Below, piece after piece: positions 26,387-33,175 of a stretch of DNA of 64,000 nt. Numbering within the stretch: the stretch's first letter is position 1; each line of letters starts with the position of its first letter. The translations under genes and the position numbers were made by a program. Where the stretch lies: positions 5,642-69,641 of the forward strand of contig CALBNV010000036.1 of NCBI GenBank assembly GCA_937896895.1. The letters are read 5' to 3'. This DNA comes from an uncultured Bacteroidales bacterium. GTDB taxonomy: Bacteria > Bacteroidota > Bacteroidia > Bacteroidales > F082. The notes beneath the pieces are model-generated. The model had not been told where the DNA came from. It did no database searches and saw nothing but the letters and a program-made list of their open reading frames with translations.

Positions 26387-26974
26387 TTACTTATTCATGC
26401 TCTCTTTAATCTTGGCCATCTTCTCTTCTGCGTATTTGCGGAATTGATTACGGTTGAATTCCATCTCCAGCTCCTCGTTGGCATCCAATTGGGATGTCAT
26501 GTCTTCAATGAGCTTCTTCTTTGGTATTTGAATGGCTATCCAATACTCAAAGTTACCGTCATCAAGCACAAATCCCTTCTCGCAGGTCTGCTCGGCATCG
26601 TTTAATTCCCTCTCAACAACAGTGTTCAACTCGCCTTCGATAATCTGCTGTACCTTCGACGCCTGTGCACTTCCTGTCGCATTGCGGCTGTAGTCTGACG
26701 AGAGTCCCTGCACAAAACCGCCCAATTTCTCTCTTACCATTGCTTTCGCATTCTGTAAGGCGGCACGACGCGCATTCTGTTGGTTGATGTTAGTCGCTGT
26801 TCCCGTTCCACGGAAGTACTCCGCATCGTCAAAGCCGTTCTCTTTACACGGAATCTCAATAGCTGTTCTTTGATAGCCGGGTGTTTTCGATTCTTCTTGT
26901 GCCGTTACGGCCTTTTTCTGTACATTGCAGCCCACGCACGCCAGCGTAAGTACTGCCAATAACAATTTTTTCAT
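26387..26974 (-). CDS. LPP20-family-like lipoprotein
   Basis: A 195-residue lipoprotein with signal peptide and lipobox (LTLACVGC). The mature part has the LPP20 pattern: a strand, then an Ala-rich helix (QNARRAALQNAKAMVREKL), then strands ending NFEYWIAIQIPKK, and a helical C-terminus. The ATG at 26974 is used because the longer frame begins inside the upstream small gene. LPP20-type lipoproteins are outer-membrane anchored; the role of this subgroup is unknown. It is the second gene of the operon, 22 bases after the small membrane-protein gene. Confidence 0.75.
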   Translation of the reverse strand: MKKLLLAVLTLACVGCNVQKKAVTAQEESKTPGYQRTAIEIPCKENGFDDAEYFRGTGTATNINQQNARRAALQNAKAMVREKLGGFVQGLSSDYSRNATGSAQASKVQQIIEGELNTVVERELNDAEQTCEKGFVLDDGNFEYWIAIQIPKKKLIEDMTSQLDANEELEMEFNRNQFRKYAEEKMAKIKESMNK

Positions 26975-26996
26975 GATACATTTTTTTAGTTTGCGC

Positions 26997-27278
26997 CTAC
27001 TTTTTTTTGTTCTGTTCAATGGCATTTCGGCAATATTCCATTATTTTTTTCGTGTGTGACGTTGGCGACAAAAAAACTGACGACACCCCTCTAAAATCGG
27101 GTGTCGTCAGTTTTTTATAAATCATATTTTGTCCGTCTATTACGGCATAAATCTGGTATTTACCCCCCCCCATACAACTGTTTAATACACAACACAGTAC
27201 ACCACAACAGCAAGCAACAACAATCATAGTGATAAGATATGTCCCATTTAGTTCACTATACATAGTACTATATTCCAT
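26997..27278 (-). CDS. Small Cys-rich single-pass membrane protein
   Basis: A predicted 93-residue protein: a short N-terminus (MEYSTMYSELNGTY), one transmembrane helix unusually rich in cysteine (VVACCCGVLCCVLNSC), then about 50 polar residues. The start at 27278 follows a canonical promoter (27293-27324) that lies inside the longer open frame, so the N-terminal extension is rejected. An 18-bp-arm perfect hairpin with a T-run lies within the coding region (27071-27116), so this could instead be a leader ORF before an attenuator. It is the first gene of the WG/LPP20 operon. No family was recognised. Confidence 0.6.
   Translation of the reverse strand: MEYSTMYSELNGTYLITMIVVACCCGVLCCVLNSCMGGGKYQIYAVIDGQNMIYKKLTTPDFRGVSSVFLSPTSHTKKIMEYCRNAIEQNKKK
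27071..27116. terminator. Perfect bidirectional terminator-like hairpin inside small ORF
   Basis: Arms 27071-27088 and 27099-27116 are perfect inverted repeats of 18 bases (GC-rich core CTGACGACACCC, A/T-run ends) around a 10-base loop. On either strand the right arm ends in six T. On the minus strand it lies in the coding region of the first operon gene, a plausible attenuator. Confidence 0.85.
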
Positions 27279-27292
27279 TTCTATTCTGCGTG

Positions 27293-27324
27293 CAAAATTA
27301 CAAATATTTATTTGATCATGCAAA
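27293..27324 (-). promoter_or_regulatory. Promoter of WG/LPP20 operon
   Basis: The minus strand has TTTG, a 20-base spacer, then TAATTTTG, matching the Bacteroidota consensus in both boxes and spacing. The -7 box ends 14 bases before the ATG at 27278. Confidence 0.85.
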
Positions 27325-27547
27325 CATTTTTCCACTTTTTGCTCAAAAGACAAGCGGGGTCTCAACACATTCATGTCTTAACAGTGAATAAAGACAACTG
27401 AATCCCAGTAATAAATGCAATTTTTTTGTCAAAAATTTCAATTGACGATTCGAAGTTACAGAAAAAACATTCAATTGGGGTTATATATTTCAATGCTGTA
27501 ATCATTTTTCTAAAAATAACACTTTTCCCATTTTTTGCCATTTTCTT

Positions 27548-27856
27548 TCAAAACTTTATCAAAGCCGATGGCAATATCTTGTCAACAATCACATATTCGC
27601 CGTCAATGTGGAATATCACGGTGAGTTTCTTGTTTCCAATCAAAAAGGTCTTGGCCTCCGGATGATAGAGTTTTGGCAATTCATAACTGCTCTTGGGCAG
27701 AATCGGTGCAAGATACGACAAGGCGTCTATCTCATCGAAGATGTGATTGACATAGCGCTGTGAATACTCAATGGAGGTTTTCTCTGCCACCCAAGTGGTC
27801 AACGCTTTGATGTCGGATTCTGCCTCAACGTCATATTCAACACAAAACTTTCTCAT
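27548..27856 (-). CDS. RelE/ParE-superfamily toxin
   Basis: A 102-residue protein with the RelE/ParE fold pattern: an initial strand (KFCVEYDVEAESDIK), two helices (TTWVAEKTSIEYSQRYVNHIFDEIDALSYL), then strands with YHPEAKTFLIGNKKLTVIFHIDGEYVIVDKILPS. ParE toxins act on gyrase and RelE toxins cleave mRNA; which applies here is not decidable. The start MRKF at 27856 overlaps the antitoxin's 3' end by 20 bases. The two-gene unit sits at the edge of the accessory stretch, next to fba. Confidence 0.8.
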   Translation of the reverse strand: MRKFCVEYDVEAESDIKALTTWVAEKTSIEYSQRYVNHIFDEIDALSYLAPILPKSSYELPKLYHPEAKTFLIGNKKLTVIFHIDGEYVIVDKILPSALIKF

Positions 27857-28046
27857 AATGTTTTTCCAAGGCATCAAGCATCTTCTGTCTCAATTCTTCA
27901 ATAGGACGATGCGCTTTCCCACGGTTCGGATTCTGCAAATCACGCTCAATGGAGGCTTCCCAATAGGCTCTCTGTTCGGGCGTCAATTCATCTTCAATCG
28001 CTTCAAAATCAATCTTTTCTTCTGTATCAGTGGTTGTGTTCATCAT
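27837..28046 (-). CDS. Antitoxin partner of RelE/ParE-type toxin
   Basis: A 69-residue acidic/helical protein (MMNTTTDTEEKIDFEAIEDELTPEQRAYWEASIERD and a C-terminal helix LRQKMLDALEKHYEKVLC). It has the size and position of a type II antitoxin upstream of its toxin, with a 20-base overlap. No known DNA-binding motif is obvious. The start at 28046 (or the adjacent ATG at 28043) is chosen because a TGATTTTG promoter-like box at 28068-28075 lies inside the longer frame. The assignment is mostly contextual. Confidence 0.65.
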   Translation of the reverse strand: MMNTTTDTEEKIDFEAIEDELTPEQRAYWEASIERDLQNPNRGKAHRPIEELRQKMLDALEKHYEKVLC

Positions 28047-28166
28047 TTTATGTTTTGTATTTGCCTGCAAAATCAAGCATTTTTCCTGTTCGGTATCCCA
28101 AATGGTGCGCACACGTTTTCTTCAAATTTTTGAGGCGAAAAAACGTGGCTGGTTTCTGTCTTGAAG

Positions 28167-28203
28167 TGACCCCAAAGGTTTTCTGTCCAACCTTTTGGGG
28201 TCA
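28167..28203. repeat. 37-bp palindrome with IS3-like ends
   Basis: TGACCCCAAA(A)GGTT and its inverse flank an 8-base centre; the arms are 14 and 15 bases with a single-base bulge. The minus-strand start TGACCCCAAAAGGTTGGACA resembles ends of IS3/IS150-group elements. It lies between fba and the toxin-antitoxin pair and could also end the fba transcript, though no T-run follows. Confidence 0.7.
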
Positions 28204-28223
28204 TTTCACATCTCCGGCGGCTT

Positions 28224-28265
28224 CTCTTAACTCTCCTCTCTTAACCCTCCTCTCTTAACTTTCCT
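28224..28265 (-). repeat. Heptamer repeat array over fba stop codon
   Basis: Coding-strand units AGGAAAG, TTAAGAG, AGGAGGG, TTAAGAG, AGGAGAG, TTAAGAG. The fba stop codon (28255-28257) is the TAA of the first TTAAGAG, so the final Glu-Ser codons lie inside the array. Confidence 0.88.
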
Positions 28266-29262
28266 CTATCTGGTCGTTGCTTCCCAGCACGTTGATGATC
28301 TTGTGCATGTAGAGTTCTTTCATTCTGTCGCGGGCGGGGCCGAGGTATTTGCGCGGGTCGAACTCGGCGGGTTTCTCGGCCATGGTCTTGCGGATTGCCG
28401 CCGTCATCGCCAGACGGCTGTCGGAGTCGATGTTGATCTTGCACACCGCCGACTTCGAGGCTTTCCTGAGCTGCTCCTCTGGGATGCCGACCGCCGCCTT
28501 CAGGCAGCCGCCGTTGCTGTTGATGATGTCAACGTCTTCCTGCGGCACCGACGATGAGCCGTGAAGCACGATGGGGAAGCCGGGAAGTTTCTCCTCGACG
28601 GCCTCGAGGACGTCGAACGCGAGCGGAGGCGGAAGCAGACGGCCCGTCTTCGGATCGACGGTGCACTGCTCCGGCGTGAACTTGTACGCGCCGTGTGATG
28701 TGCCGATGGAGATTGCCAACGAATCGACACCTGTTTTTGTCACGAAGTCAATCACTTCCTCAGGTTTCGTGTAGTGACTCTCCGCCGCCGACACCTCGTC
28801 TTCGACACCAGCCAAGACGCCGAGTTCGCCTTCGACCGTCACATCATGTTGATGTGCGAAATCAACGACTTTCTTTGTCAGCGCGACGTTCTCGTCGTAT
28901 GGTAGAGCCGAGCCGTCGATCATCACCGACGAGAAGCCCATCTCGATGCAGTTCTTGCAGAGCTCGTACGAGTCGCCGTGGTCTAAGTGAAGCACTATTT
29001 CGGGGTGTTCGCAGCCGAGTTCTTTTGCGTAGGCGACGGCGCCTTCCGCCATGTAACGGAGAAGCGTCTGGTTCGCGTAGTTGCGCGCGCCCTTCGAAAT
29101 CTGAAGGATGACAGGAGATTTGGTCTCCACCGCAGCCATGATGATGGCCTGCATCTGTTCCATATTGTTGAAGTTGAATGCCGGAATCGCGTAGCCGCCC
29201 TTGACGGCCTTGGCGAACATCGCACGTGTGTTCACCAATCCTAAGTCTTTGTAATTTACCAT
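28255..29262 (-). CDS. fba: Class II fructose-1,6-bisphosphate aldolase
   Basis: A 335-residue zinc-dependent aldolase of glycolysis/gluconeogenesis that interconverts fructose-1,6-bisphosphate with dihydroxyacetone phosphate and glyceraldehyde-3-phosphate. Metal and catalytic blocks are present: HLDHGDSYELC (Asp/His), MIDGSALPYDEN, VEGELGVLAGVED (Glu), SIGTSHGAYKF (His), and VLHGSSSVP (His) with SKSAVCKINIDSDSR. The start MVNYKDLGLVNTR is the usual one. A TATTTTTG promoter box lies 32 bases upstream. The 3' end runs into a heptamer repeat. Confidence 0.97.
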   Translation of the reverse strand: MVNYKDLGLVNTRAMFAKAVKGGYAIPAFNFNNMEQMQAIIMAAVETKSPVILQISKGARNYANQTLLRYMAEGAVAYAKELGCEHPEIVLHLDHGDSYELCKNCIEMGFSSVMIDGSALPYDENVALTKKVVDFAHQHDVTVEGELGVLAGVEDEVSAAESHYTKPEEVIDFVTKTGVDSLAISIGTSHGAYKFTPEQCTVDPKTGRLLPPPLAFDVLEAVEEKLPGFPIVLHGSSSVPQEDVDIINSNGGCLKAAVGIPEEQLRKASKSAVCKINIDSDSRLAMTAAIRKTMAEKPAEFDPRKYLGPARDRMKELYMHKIINVLGSNDQIEES

Positions 29263-29294
29263 GTTATGTGTGTTTTGTGTTGTTTTCCGAAATG

Positions 29295-29302
29295 CAAAAA
29301 TA
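29295..29302 (-). promoter_or_regulatory. Promoter -7 box for fba
   Basis: The minus strand reads TATTTTTG, 32 bases before the fba start. Confidence 0.7.
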
Positions 29303-29327
29303 TATTATTTTTCAATACTCAACGAAA

Positions 29328-30926
29328 TCATTTGTTTTTTTTGTTCAACAAGTCTAAATCTAAGTTCCAATTCAGTTTTATTTTTTTATCGTTATGATTT
29401 TCAATATTTTCGATGATTTCTTCTTCTTTGCTTTCTGAGATGAGAAGGAGTTTGTCGCCTTTTTTAAGGTAAAGTTTCCCGTTCGGTATGATATAGCGTT
29501 CATCGCGTTTTACAATCATCACGAGAGTTCCTTTCGGGAGCGGGTAGTCTTTCAGAAACGCTTCATTATCAACGGTTTGTTCGTCCATTATTGCGTTCAG
29601 TTCTTCTGGAATCTCGATGCCGAAGTTCTGTGGTCCGCTTTCGTCTTTCTCTCCGAGTTTCAGTTTTTTCGCGAAAAACGGAATCGTGGTGCCTTGCACG
29701 ATGAGCGAGACCAGCGTGATGAAGAACACGACGTTGAAGATGAACTGTCCGCCTTCGACGTCTGCCACGAATGGGTACGTCGCGAATATGATCGGTGCGG
29801 CGCCGCGGAGGCCGACCCACGAGATGAACATCTTGTCTTTCAGTCCGATTTTCTTGAAGGGCAGTAGGCAGAGGAACACCGCTGCTGGGCGTCCGATGAG
29901 GATGACGAAGACCGCTATGCTGATGGCCGGCACCGCAATAGGCAGCATGGAATGCGGCGTGACGAGAAGGCCGAGCATGAGGAACATCACGATCTGCACG
30001 AGCCATGTGAGACCGTCGAGGAGCTTGTCGATGCTGCGTCTCTCGATGATTTTCCTGTGGCCGAAAAATGAAAATTCCTTGTTTAAGATGGTTATCTTGA
30101 TGTCTTGTTTCACCATTCCGGCGTTGCCCACTATGATGCCGGCGATATAGACGGCGAGGTAGCCGTTGGCCCCGACGAGGTTGCTGATGGAGAATGTCAG
30201 GAAGATGAAGCCGATGATAAGTATCTGGTACAGAGACTTGTTCTCGAGCCGGAGCGCGTTGTGGACCAGGACGTAAATCCTGCCGAAGCCATAGCCGAAG
30301 ACGACGCCCATGCCGAATTGCCATAGGAACGTCGTGATGATTTCGATGACGCTCACGTTGCCGCCGCTGCCGTTCTGTATCACCTGTATCATAACGATAG
30401 TCAGCATGTTAGCCATCGGGTCGTTACTTCCTGATTCGAGTTCGAGGAGCGGCTGCAGGTTGTTGCGCATCTTCATTTTCTGCGACCTGATGATGCTGAA
30501 CACCGACGCCGAGTCGGTTGACGACATCGTGGCGGCGAGCAGCAACGCGATGGTGAGTGGTATGTCGATGGCCTTCTCGAAGACCACGCCGACGCCGTAG
30601 ATGAAGAAGCCTGTGAACACCGTGGTCAGCAGCACGCCGGCCGTCGCGAGCACTATGCCGGGGGCGAGGACGGGCTTGATGGCCTCGAACTTCGTGTCCA
30701 TGCCGCCGGTGAAAAGAATGATGGACAACGCTATCATCCCGATGAACTGCGCCGTGTTGTAGTTGTCGAAATGGATGCCGAAGCCGTCCTCGCCGAAAAA
30801 CATCCCGGCGAGCAGGAATATCAATAACGTCGGGACTCCGAACCTGTAACCGGTCTTCGACAGCAAGATGCTGAAAATGAGTATTATCGCTGCGAGAAGC
30901 AGGAAATTACCAGCCGTGAACGTCAT
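29328..30926 (-). CDS. CPA1 potassium/proton antiporter with TrkA-C domain
   Basis: A 532-residue inner-membrane protein with about 12-13 transmembrane segments in the first 390 residues. Family features include the FTGGMDTKF segment, ATMSSTDSASVF, and ELESGSNDPMANML, the acidic ion-binding motif of NhaP2/CvrA-type antiporters. The cytoplasmic end (about residues 440-510) is a TrkA-C/RCK-C ligand-binding domain (RYIIPNGKLYLKKGDKLLLIS). It should exchange cytoplasmic K+ or Na+ for protons. The ATG at 30926 is preferred: it gives MTFTAGNFLLLAAII, the normal N-terminus. The longer frame adds an unconserved leader. Confidence 0.9.
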   Translation of the reverse strand: MTFTAGNFLLLAAIILIFSILLSKTGYRFGVPTLLIFLLAGMFFGEDGFGIHFDNYNTAQFIGMIALSIILFTGGMDTKFEAIKPVLAPGIVLATAGVLLTTVFTGFFIYGVGVVFEKAIDIPLTIALLLAATMSSTDSASVFSIIRSQKMKMRNNLQPLLELESGSNDPMANMLTIVMIQVIQNGSGGNVSVIEIITTFLWQFGMGVVFGYGFGRIYVLVHNALRLENKSLYQILIIGFIFLTFSISNLVGANGYLAVYIAGIIVGNAGMVKQDIKITILNKEFSFFGHRKIIERRSIDKLLDGLTWLVQIVMFLMLGLLVTPHSMLPIAVPAISIAVFVILIGRPAAVFLCLLPFKKIGLKDKMFISWVGLRGAAPIIFATYPFVADVEGGQFIFNVVFFITLVSLIVQGTTIPFFAKKLKLGEKDESGPQNFGIEIPEELNAIMDEQTVDNEAFLKDYPLPKGTLVMIVKRDERYIIPNGKLYLKKGDKLLLISESKEEEIIENIENHNDKKIKLNWNLDLDLLNKKNK

Positions 30927-31130
30927 ATCAATTTGTTGATTTGTGATTTGACAATAAAAACGCGCAAATATACGAATATATCTCGTAAAAGTCAAGTCAA
31001 AAAACAAAAACTCACCATGAACCGGCGGGATTTACGGAAAAAAGGTTCGGACGTTCACGCCCAAACCTTTCTCATGAAATCATAATCCATATTGTTTTTT
31101 AATGTCTCTGAAAGAAGAAACCGTTCGTGG

Positions 31131-31562
31131 CTAAGCGATTGCGATGGTCTTTGTGAGTTTCTTCTTCTCTTCCGGCTTGATCTTCGGAAGCATCACTTCC
31201 AGCACGCCGTTTTCGACCTTTGCGCTGATTTCGTCAACTTTCACAATGTCAGGCAACGCGAGCGTCTCCTTGAAATGAGCCGTCGTGAACTCGCGGCGCA
31301 GATACTGCTGCTTCTTGTCGCTCTCTTCGGTGCTGCTCTTCTTCACCATCTCGATGACGAGGTTGTTGTCGCTGTCGATGTTCAATGTCAAATCCTCTTT
31401 CGTGAGGCCGGGGACGCTCATCTCAATCTTGAATTCCTCTTGATTTTCAATGATGTTCATCTGTGGCTTGCTTGTCGTCGCCTGAATACCGTAATTGAAG
31501 TTTTCAAAAAGGTCGTTGAACAGTGTCGGGAAGAAATCTGAAGTTCTTTTTGCTACTAACAT
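31131..31562 (-). CDS. Small heat-shock protein, Hsp20/IbpA family
   Basis: A 143-residue ATP-independent chaperone. The alpha-crystallin domain covers about residues 33-135: MNIIENQEEFKIEMSVPGL at the start, the REFTTAHFKETLALP block, and the signature AKVENGVLEVMLPK. It holds unfolding cytoplasmic proteins under stress. Unusually for this window it has a good Shine-Dalgarno (AGGAG about 8 bases before the ATG) and a long leader of about 140 bases after a TATTTTTG box, a possible site of heat-responsive control. Confidence 0.95.
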   Translation of the reverse strand: MLVAKRTSDFFPTLFNDLFENFNYGIQATTSKPQMNIIENQEEFKIEMSVPGLTKEDLTLNIDSDNNLVIEMVKKSSTEESDKKQQYLRREFTTAHFKETLALPDIVKVDEISAKVENGVLEVMLPKIKPEEKKKLTKTIAIA

Positions 31563-31708
31563 AATCTAATCTCCTATTTTTTAGTTTTTTAACGTTGTTT
31601 GTTTTTTCTTATAACTCTAATCTTTAATCTTTATATTGTTTTCTTGCCATCTTTTTTCGATGACGCGGGCGGATTGGCAATTTGCATTCCGAAAAACTTG
31701 CCTTTTTC

Positions 31709-31716
31709 CAAAAATA
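31709..31716 (-). promoter_or_regulatory. Promoter -7 box for hsp20
   Basis: The minus strand reads TATTTTTG, about 146 bases before the hsp20 start. The 5' leader is the longest for any gene here. Confidence 0.55.
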
Positions 31717-31918
31717 CAAACAACACTTTGATTGATAATGTTTTATTCTATGAAGAAAAAATTTTCAGCATTTTTATGACTGACAAAATTTCCGAAAATA
31801 TTTTTTATAAAATAAAAATAACTGACAAAATGACATTTTAGTTAAAATCGCAAATTGAATGCTTTCGGAAAAATAAATTTAAATTTCAAAATAATATTTC
31901 ATATTTCAAAATAATTTG

Positions 31919-31926
31919 TAATTTTG
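31919..31926 (+). promoter_or_regulatory. Promoter -7 box for higBA
   Basis: TAATTTTG, 21 bases before the higB start. Confidence 0.7.
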
Positions 31927-31947
31927 CATCTTCAAAAATAAAAATTT

Positions 31948-32244
31948 ATGAGGATTTTTACGGAGCAAAAACTAAAGGAATACATTGAAAAGGAACCGAA
32001 ATCGAAGACGGCGGTTCAGGAATGGGTTTCGATAGTGAAAAAAGCTGAATGGAAGTGTTTTGCAGATGTCAAATCGACGTTTAACAGCGTTGACAGTGTT
32101 GGAAATCAGCACTATGTGTTTAACATCAAAGGGAATATTTACAGGTTGGTTGTTGTGATAAAATTCACGATAAAGTTTGTTTACGTGCGTTTTATCGGGC
32201 GGCATGAGGAATATGAAAAAATCAAGGATATCACTAATATATAA
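31948..32244 (+). CDS. higB: HigB-type mRNA interferase toxin
   Basis: A 98-residue HigB-family toxin (RelE superfamily), which cleaves mRNA on translating ribosomes. The family pattern is clear: AVQEWVSIVKKAEWKCFADVKSTFNSVDSVGNQHYVFNIKGNIYRLVVVI, then KFVYVRFIGRHEEYEKI, with the final basic/aromatic segment carrying the active residues. Toxin-first order with the antitoxin 6 bases downstream is typical of higBA. A TAATTTTG box precedes it. Confidence 0.92.
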   Translation: MRIFTEQKLKEYIEKEPKSKTAVQEWVSIVKKAEWKCFADVKSTFNSVDSVGNQHYVFNIKGNIYRLVVVIKFTIKFVYVRFIGRHEEYEKIKDITNI

Positions 32245-32250
32245 TAAGTT

Positions 32251-32616
32251 ATGACAAAGATTGAGAATGAACAACAGTATGAATGGGCGGTTTCAAGGGT
32301 GGAGGAGCTTCTTCCGCTTGTGAACGATGACACTCCGGCGAGCGATCCGAATTCGATTGAGTTGGAGCTGCTTTCAAATCTCGTCGCTGATTATTCCGAT
32401 GAGCATTTTTCGGTCGGCGTGCCATCACTTATCGATGTGATGATTCTCCGGCTGTCGGAGATGAAGCTGACGCAGAAAGGTCTGGCCGAGTTGTTGGGTG
32501 TGAGTCCTTCCCGCGTCAGCGAGTATATGACTGGCAAATCTGAGCCTACGCTCAAGGTGGCGAGGGAAATCAGCCGTAAGTTGAATATCGATCCCGCTAT
32601 AGTCTTAGGGGTTTAA
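32251..32616 (+). CDS. higA: HigA-type antitoxin, XRE helix-turn-helix
   Basis: A 121-residue antitoxin. The N-terminal helical part (NEQQYEWAVSRVEELLPLV) probably contacts HigB. The C-terminal helix-turn-helix (LTQKGLAELLGVSPSRVSEYMTGKSEPTLKVAREIS) binds the operator and represses the operon. It begins 6 bases after higB. Its 3' end overlaps the convergent thpR gene by 12 bases. Confidence 0.92.
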   Translation: MTKIENEQQYEWAVSRVEELLPLVNDDTPASDPNSIELELLSNLVADYSDEHFSVGVPSLIDVMILRLSEMKLTQKGLAELLGVSPSRVSEYMTGKSEPTLKVAREISRKLNIDPAIVLGV

Positions 32617-33174
32617 CTCCCACTTTTTCAGCACTTTATAAATCGCGCCTTCAGGTCTTAAAATGCTCTGGAACAGGATGATGTCCTTCACTTCCTGGTG
32701 GATGTACGACTTCTGTTCTATTGCCGTGATGACTTTCCAGAAATATTGTTTTTCGCACAGATCTTTGATGCGGCCGAGTGTGATGTGCGGCACGAAGTTC
32801 TGGCGGTCGCGCATGAATCCGATGCTGTCGAATGCGGTGAGGATGTCTTCCTCCAAATCAAGGAGTTGCGGCGGTGTCTGCTGCATGCCGAGCCACAGCA
32901 CGCGCGGCGCGTAACGGCTGCCGAAGACGCCTGTCCTGTTGAAGTCCATCTCGAAACGCCGGTGGTTTTCAACGACTTTGCCGACCGCCTCGATGATTCT
33001 CGGTTCGTCGGGCGGATAGGTGTCGCCGATGAATTTCAGCGTGAGATGTATGTTTTTCGGTATCGACCAGTTGATGCGGTCTTCGTGCGAGAGCCGCGTC
33101 TTCAGTTCGTTCAGCAGCGGCGCGAAGCCGTTGCCCTCTGTCTGGATTGGTATTGCGAGAAAAAGTCTTTTCAT
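32605..33174 (-). CDS. thpR: RNA 2',3'-cyclic phosphodiesterase (ThpR/LigT)
   Basis: A 189-residue two-histidine (2H) phosphoesterase. Both HxTx motifs are present: HLTLKF near residue 43 and HITLGR near residue 130. This family opens 2',3'-cyclic phosphates on RNA ends and also has weak ligase activity in vitro. It starts 1 base before the stop codon of sdaA (stop 33176-33178), so it is probably the last gene of that operon. Its 3' end overlaps higA. Confidence 0.92.
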   Translation of the reverse strand: MKRLFLAIPIQTEGNGFAPLLNELKTRLSHEDRINWSIPKNIHLTLKFIGDTYPPDEPRIIEAVGKVVENHRRFEMDFNRTGVFGSRYAPRVLWLGMQQTPPQLLDLEEDILTAFDSIGFMRDRQNFVPHITLGRIKDLCEKQYFWKVITAIEQKSYIHQEVKDIILFQSILRPEGAIYKVLKKWELNP

Positions 33175-33175
33175 C

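Larger units (their letters stand above)
31563..31947. other. AT-rich divergent intergenic region, hsp20-higBA
   Basis: About 385 AT-rich bases between divergent genes. It holds the hsp20 promoter box and leader (31563-31716), a short TAATCTT duplication near 31618-31631, and the higBA promoter box. No ORF with family features is seen. T- and A-runs around 31790-31830 and a near-duplicated segment at 31885-31912 (ATATTTC/TATTTCAAAATAAT) are the only other structure. Confidence 0.6.

Noticed and set aside
27279..27374. N-terminal extension of the small Cys-rich membrane protein
   Set aside because: The operon promoter boxes (27293-27324) lie inside it, so it is upstream of the likely transcript start.
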